The translations under genes were made by a program, and so were the position numbers. The notes below the pieces were generated by a model. That model did not search any database. It was not told the origin of the DNA and was given only the letters and a program-made list of their open reading frames with translations. 8,089 nt of DNA from BS750m-G57 sp964607575 (GTDB taxonomy: Bacteria > Planctomycetota > Phycisphaerae > SM23-33): positions 1 to 8,089 of the forward strand of contig CAZSLS010000273.1 in NCBI GenBank assembly GCA_964607575.1, in the 5' to 3' direction. Below, one piece after another: positions 4,568 to 8,089 of this stretch (positions are counted from its first letter, which is position 1; each line of letters begins with the position of its first letter).

Positions 4568-5851
4568 ATGATGGTTGGAATGAAGATGTTCATGCACAGG
4601 TTCGCTGCTGTTATCGTTGCGATGGGTTTTTTGGCGACGGTTGGCTCGTTGAGCGGATGCGGCGGCGGTGATGGGGCTGACGACAGCGTGGCGGGGCTTA
4701 TCGAGCAGTTGGGCTCGGGCGATGAAGACGCCCACCTGCAGGCCGCGTGGGCCTTGACGAAAATGAAAGGAAAAGCAGTCGGCGCCCTGGTCGAGGCGAT
4801 GAGAGGCACCGACAGGACACTGGCCGAACGGGCGGGCGGGGTTCTGACGAGTATCGGCGAGCCCGCTGTCGGGGCGCTGAGCGAGGCGCTGGCGGACAGG
4901 GAGTTCCGTTGGCCCCACGTTGCCGCTGCCGCTTTGGTGCAGATCGCCCCGCCGGAGAAGGCGGCGGTCGACATCCTTCTTAAGACGCTGAAGGAAGGAT
5001 CTCCCGAGGCGCGAACGATGGCGGCCTACGCCCTGGGGCGTGCCAAGCTGGAACCGGCTGCGGTAATGCCCGCCCTGCTCGGCGCGCTGCGCGACAGCGA
5101 CGATAATGTCTGCGAGATCGCCGCGCGTTCATTGGGTAGAATCGGTCCGCCGGCGATTGACTCGCTGATCGCCGCACTGTCCGACAAGCAGATTCGCCGG
5201 CGTCGCCACATCGCCGTGGTGCTGTCGCGATTCGGTCCAGCTGCGGGAAAAGCCGCCGCCCCCCTGATCGCACTGCTCAAAGAAGGCAGCGCCGATGAGC
5301 GAGGGGCCGCTGTGTTTGCTCTCGGCAAGATCGAGGCGAGGTCCCCCGCCGTCACGGACGCGCTGATCGGCGCGCTGGGCGACAGCAACCCGAACGCTGC
5401 CGAAATGGCTGCCCGCATGCTTGGCGAACTCGGCGAGCCGGCGATAGATGCGCTGACCGCGGCGCTGGGGGACAAGGGCGCCCGGCGCGGCGGTTATGCG
5501 GCGTTGGCGTTATCGATAATCGGACCGCCCGCTCGCGGGGCTACCGATCGCCTGCTGGTATTGTTGAAGAGCGGCGATGAGGAGTCGCGTGGTCTGGCGG
5601 CGTTCGCCCTGAGCAAGGTCGCCGACGGTAAGGCGGAAGTTATCTCGGCGTTGATCGACGCGCTGCGGAACGACCCGAGCCCGTATTCGGTGCAGATGTA
5701 TGCGGCAGAAGCGTTGGGCAGGATCACCCCCCCCGCCCGTGCGGCGATAGGCGCGTTGACCGAAGCGATGAAACATAGTAACGAAGCGGTGCGAAAAGCC
5801 GCCTCAGCCGCGCTGAAGGATATCAAAGCGGCGAAACAACCAGGAGAATAG
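4568..5851 (+). CDS. HEAT-repeat lipoprotein
   Basis: This 427-residue lipoprotein consists almost wholly of HEAT (PBS lyase HEAT-like) repeats, a helical scaffold used for protein-protein contacts. The signal peptide covers residues 1-30 with a lipobox L28-S29-G30-C31, so the mature protein would begin at lipid-modified C31 and a short Gly/Asp linker. Twelve repeats of about 32 residues follow (about 38-423). They fall into three alternating types: A (LLKEGS.E.R..AA.ALGK), B (ALIGAL.DS..N..E.AAR.LG) and C (PAIDAL.AAL.DK), making four A-B-C blocks. Anchors repeat exactly every 96 residues: P99, P195, P291; and K142, K238, K334. The start is ATG 4568, chosen because GGAG at 4559-4562 lies 5 nt upstream; ATG 4571 is also possible, while ATG 4541 lacks a ribosome site. 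Four bases separate its stop from the sulfatase start, and the sulfatase ribosome site lies inside its last codons, so the two are co-transcribed. It may hold or position the sulfatase or another envelope partner, which is inference. Confidence 0.9.
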   Translation: MMVGMKMFMHRFAAVIVAMGFLATVGSLSGCGGGDGADDSVAGLIEQLGSGDEDAHLQAAWALTKMKGKAVGALVEAMRGTDRTLAERAGGVLTSIGEPAVGALSEALADREFRWPHVAAAALVQIAPPEKAAVDILLKTLKEGSPEARTMAAYALGRAKLEPAAVMPALLGALRDSDDNVCEIAARSLGRIGPPAIDSLIAALSDKQIRRRRHIAVVLSRFGPAAGKAAAPLIALLKEGSADERGAAVFALGKIEARSPAVTDALIGALGDSNPNAAEMAARMLGELGEPAIDALTAALGDKGARRGGYAALALSIIGPPARGATDRLLVLLKSGDEESRGLAAFALSKVADGKAEVISALIDALRNDPSPYSVQMYAAEALGRITPPARAAIGALTEAMKHSNEAVRKAASAALKDIKAAKQPGE

Positions 5852-5855
5852 CACG

Positions 5856-7352
5856 ATGAAACGTCGCGATTTTATGAAGAGCAGTGTCGTCGGTTCGGTC
5901 GGGCTTTTAAGTGCCCGCCTGTCGATCGGTGCCCCCAGCGGCGCCGCCAAGCGCCCGAACATATTGTTCGCGCTGGCCGACGACTGGGGCTGGCCTCACG
6001 CGGGGGCGTATGGCGACCCGGTGGTCAAGACGCCAAACTTCGACCGCCTGGCAGCCGAGGGGGTGCTGTTCACCAACGCATACATCTCCTCGCCGTCATG
6101 CACGCCCTGCCGCAACGCCCTGCTTACCGGTCAGTACCACTGGCGGCTCGGGCCCGGTGCTAATCTGTGGAGCACGCTCGACCCGGCGACCCCGACCTAC
6201 CCGCTGCTGCTGAAGAAGGCGGGCTACCACATCGGTTCCTGGCGCAAGAGTTGGGGACCGGGGCGCCTTACCGGTTGGAAGGATCATCCGGCGGGTAAGC
6301 CCTGCAAGGGTTTCGACGCTTTCCTTGCCGGCCGCCCCAAGGACACGCCGTTCTGCTTCTTCTTCGGTACGAGCGATCCGCACCGCGGGTATAGGAAGGA
6401 TTCGGGCGCCAAGAGCGGAATGGACCTGAGCAAGATCAAGCTGTTTGAATGCTTCCCCGACAGCCCCGAGATCCGCGGCGACGTGGCGGATTACTACTAC
6501 GAGGTCCAGCGATGGGACCGCGACGTGGGCAGGGCGCTGGCCAAGCTCAAGGAGATCGGGGAACTCGAGAATACGATAATCGTGATGACCGGCGACCACG
6601 GCATGCCGTTCCCGCGCTGCAAGGGCAACCTGTACGATTCGGGCTCGCGCGTACCGATGGCGATTCGCTGGGGCGCGAATATCAAGAAGCCCGGGCGGAA
6701 GGTCGATGACTTCGTGAGCTTCTGCGACATGGGCCCGACATTCCTCGATATCGCCGGAGTGGAGAAACCCAAGGTGATGACGGGCAAGAGCATCGCCAGC
6801 CTGCTGACCAGCACGAAAGCCGGCATCATCGAGCCGGAGAAGCGCGGGTTTACCATGTACGGCAAGGAGCGTCACTGCCCCGGACAGGAAGGACACAAGG
6901 GCGGGTATCCCTGCCGTGCGATCCGCGTACACGGGTACCTCTACATCCGCAATTTCAAGCCCGACCGCTGGCCGGCCGGTACGCCGAACTACGAGAAGGC
7001 GGCGATTTCGCGCGCGTGGTTGGCAGACTGCGATAACGGGCCGACCAAGACGTACATCACCCAAAACAAGGACAAGGACGCGGCGCACAAGCGATTCTGG
7101 GATTTGTGTTTCGCCAAGCGTCCCGCCGAGGAGTTGTACGACTGCAAGAAGGACCCCGAGCAGTTGAAGAACGTTGCCGGCGAGGCGGCTTACGCGGAAA
7201 TAAAGAAGAAACTCGCGGCGCAGTTGATGGCGAACCTGAAGCTCACCGGCGACCCGCGAGCCACCGGCGGCGGGGATGAGTTCGACAAGTACCCGTACCT
7301 CGGCGGCGCCCCGAAATATCCCGGTGGCGGCAGGAAGAAAAAAAAGAAGTAG
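5856..7352 (+). CDS. Tat-exported type-I (S1) sulfatase, sulfamidase-like
   Basis: This 498-residue formylglycine-dependent enzyme should hydrolyse sulfate esters or N-sulfo groups. The C-x-P-x-R signature is C82-T83-P84-C85-R86, with C82 the residue converted to formylglycine. Metal ligands are visible in ADDWG (D42, D43) and TGDHG (D247, H248). K131 in RKSWGPG, H176 in DPHRGY and the YDSGSRVP segment (260-267) are further active-site landmarks. The DPHRGY and WGPG motifs resemble the N-sulfoglucosamine sulfohydrolase-like subgroup, so a sulfated glycan such as a heparan-like or algal polysaccharide is plausible, but the substrate is not determined. The N-terminus is a Tat signal (RRDFMK at 3-8, hydrophobic to about 26), so it is exported folded. 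The start ATG 5856 has AGGAG 10 nt upstream. Length is normal. The tail, GGGRKKKKK, is odd and is encoded through an A8 run (7338-7345) prone to slippage. A maturase must lie elsewhere, as none is in the window. Confidence 0.94.
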   Translation: MKRRDFMKSSVVGSVGLLSARLSIGAPSGAAKRPNILFALADDWGWPHAGAYGDPVVKTPNFDRLAAEGVLFTNAYISSPSCTPCRNALLTGQYHWRLGPGANLWSTLDPATPTYPLLLKKAGYHIGSWRKSWGPGRLTGWKDHPAGKPCKGFDAFLAGRPKDTPFCFFFGTSDPHRGYRKDSGAKSGMDLSKIKLFECFPDSPEIRGDVADYYYEVQRWDRDVGRALAKLKEIGELENTIIVMTGDHGMPFPRCKGNLYDSGSRVPMAIRWGANIKKPGRKVDDFVSFCDMGPTFLDIAGVEKPKVMTGKSIASLLTSTKAGIIEPEKRGFTMYGKERHCPGQEGHKGGYPCRAIRVHGYLYIRNFKPDRWPAGTPNYEKAAISRAWLADCDNGPTKTYITQNKDKDAAHKRFWDLCFAKRPAEELYDCKKDPEQLKNVAGEAAYAEIKKKLAAQLMANLKLTGDPRATGGGDEFDKYPYLGGAPKYPGGGRKKKKK

Positions 7353-7415
7353 TGGCGATTCCACGAGGAGACGCCTCCAACTATCAATCCGAACTATGCC
7401 GGAACGGAGTACATT

Positions 7416-7943
7416 ATGGGCAAAGCAGGTATCAGAGTCGCTATTGTTTCTGTTATCATCCTGGGCACGGTCGGCTACAAGCTGTTCTTTGTTGACAGCG
7501 ATGAAGTCAGAAACTTCAACGACAGACTCGTCGACATGATCGAGCGGTCCAACTTAAGATTCGAGGGTCTCACAGACTTCATTGACCAGTACACCGACGG
7601 AAAGAAAGTCAACGTGGAAGCCATGAGCCCCCAGCGGGAGCGACTTGCCGAGAGTATCCGTACCGATCTGAAGTTGCTCAAGCGGACCACGGTGCCTGAT
7701 GACGAGTTATGCAAGAACTTGCACCGCACCTGCGTGGCCTACATCAGGAATTCACGGGACATTGCTGACAAGTACCAGGAAGTGTTCGCCTACATATCCC
7801 AACACAATCCAGGCAATGCAGCTGATTTCGATGTATTCCTGAAACCGATCACACCACTGCTTGAAAAGGACGAGCAACTACTCGAAGCCGCAATCGCCGC
7901 CCAGGAGAAGTTGGTAAAGAAGTTCGGCTTGAAGATTGAGTAG
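7416..7943 (+). CDS. Small single-pass membrane protein, unrecognised helical domain
   Basis: This is a 175-residue protein whose family I do not recognise. An N-terminal hydrophobic segment (about 6-25, IRVAIVSVIILGTVGYKLFF) follows a short basic start, so it should be anchored in the inner membrane with the rest outside; no clear signal-peptide cut site is seen. Residues 30-175 are charged and appear fully alpha-helical, with Leu/Ile at coiled-coil-like spacing in 147-170. Two cysteines, C99 and C106, are seven residues apart on one predicted helix. The start ATG 7416 has GGAG at 7406-7409, 6 nt upstream. It lies 63 nt after the sulfatase on the same strand with no convincing terminator between, so it probably belongs to the same operon. 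Codon use looks less GC-biased than the sulfatase, but I have not measured it. Confidence 0.8.
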   Translation: MGKAGIRVAIVSVIILGTVGYKLFFVDSDEVRNFNDRLVDMIERSNLRFEGLTDFIDQYTDGKKVNVEAMSPQRERLAESIRTDLKLLKRTTVPDDELCKNLHRTCVAYIRNSRDIADKYQEVFAYISQHNPGNAADFDVFLKPITPLLEKDEQLLEAAIAAQEKLVKKFGLKIE

Positions 7944-7962
7944 GCTCTCGTCCCTGTGAGCC
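7943..7962 (+). terminator. Weak stem-loop after the operon
   Basis: GGCTC (7943-7947) pairs with GAGCC (7958-7962), overlapping the last base of the stop codon. Extending the stem by two bases requires one mismatch. A T-rich but broken stretch follows (AGTTTGAGTCTCTTGTTG). It sits where an operon terminator would be expected, yet it is short and lacks a real T-tract, so the call is tentative. Confidence 0.2.
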
Positions 7963-7986
7963 AGTTTGAGTCTCTTGTTGTACGAG

Positions 7987-7996
7987 CGGGGTCAGG
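7987..7996. repeat. Perfect copy of dispersed CGGGGTCAGG motif
   Basis: CGGGGTCAGG at 7987-7996 is identical to 3374-3383. It lies in the 102-nt space between the membrane-protein gene and the next gene at 8046. The flanking bases are not shared with the other copies, so only the core is conserved here. Confidence 0.5.
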
Positions 7997-8045
7997 TGCG
8001 TAAAATGGGTTGTAGATGCAGTCGTGCTGCAAGGGAGCAGATCTG

Positions 8046-8089
8046 ATGGACGTACGTATGGAACTTTCGCGAGTGATTATCACCGAACT
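8046..8089 (+). CDS. Start of a probable bifunctional nuclease (DUF151) family protein, cut by window end
   Basis: Only 14 codons are present. They read MDVRMELSRVIITE, which resembles the opening strand of the bifunctional nuclease family (DUF151/BFN), where a start such as MELSRIIISE is usual in Planctomycetota; this is from memory of the family. The start is ATG 8046 with GGAG at 8034-8037, 8 nt upstream. ATG 8058 (MELSRV) is the other choice but has no better ribosome site. A small palindrome (TGCAG-TCGTG-CTGCA, 8017-8031) lies just upstream. With so few residues the family call may be wrong; that a gene begins here is fairly likely. Confidence 0.5.
   Translation, partial: MDVRMELSRVIITE

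Noticed and set aside
4420..4974. Upstream extension of the reductase frame beyond ATG 4419
   Set aside because: It overlaps the divergent HEAT gene, passes through the promoter block, and the Tat signal and ribosome site fix the start at 4419.
6096..7364. 422-residue frame antisense to the sulfatase
   Set aside because: It is a codon-bias shadow of a GC-rich gene; the + strand sulfatase motifs are unambiguous.
7353..7415. Possible terminator in the gap between sulfatase and membrane protein
   Set aside because: Only four-base stems can be drawn and there is no T-run, so read-through is more likely.

Overview
The window looks like a chromosomal stretch of a free-living Planctomycetota bacterium, probably from the Phycisphaerae or a related class. 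The support is a GC-rich sequence with two PEP-CTERM (exosortase-sorted) proteins, a Tat-exported type-I sulfatase, a Tat-exported aldo/keto reductase and a HEAT-repeat lipoprotein, a mix typical of that phylum. Taxonomy is inferred from gene content only. I see no rRNA, tRNA, CRISPR array or intact mobile element.

Layout. (1) 1-217 is the C-terminal end of an unrecognised lysine-rich protein on the + strand; a probable one-base deletion near 164 swaps its true C-terminus for a false one. (2) 218-500 has no gene I can support but is rich in hairpins: two short ones with GCA loops, then a perfect 15-bp inverted repeat. (3) 501-752 on the - strand is the decayed 3' end of a LamG-like PEP-CTERM gene that no automatic caller would report; its upstream part is gone and replaced by sequence that may be an insertion-element scar (about 763-890). 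(4) A near-consensus sigma-70 promoter (951-978) leads, after a leader of about 150 nt, into an intact PEP-CTERM protein gene (1136-2056). (5) Convergent to it is a - strand gene (2155-3102) for a zinc-dependent phospholipase C / S1-P1 nuclease superfamily protein with no signal peptide. (6) Further along the - strand is a Tat-exported aldo/keto reductase (3379-4419). Items 5 and 6 each have a promoter built on the same conserved block of about 40 bp. (7) Divergent from the reductase is a + strand operon: HEAT-repeat lipoprotein (4568-5851), S1 sulfatase (5856-7352, 4 nt downstream) and a small single-pass membrane protein (7416-7943). (8) At the right edge a + strand gene begins (8046) whose first residues resemble the bifunctional nuclease (DUF151) family.

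How the genes work together. Most products act outside the cytoplasm and use several routes: Sec plus exosortase (PEP-CTERM), Tat (reductase, sulfatase) and the lipoprotein pathway (HEAT protein). The HEAT-sulfatase-membrane protein operon is the clearest functional unit and fits attack on sulfated polysaccharide at the cell envelope. The HEAT protein is built from four copies of a three-HEAT block with an exact 96-residue period in its middle. A dispersed motif, CGGGGTCAGG and close variants, sits at four gene borders, always in the same orientation, and supplies the stop codon of the reductase; it looks like a REP-type or other small mobile repeat. I do not find a clearly new multi-gene system. 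The shared promoter block, the dispersed repeat, the super-repeat HEAT protein and the exported operon are the points most worth pursuing.
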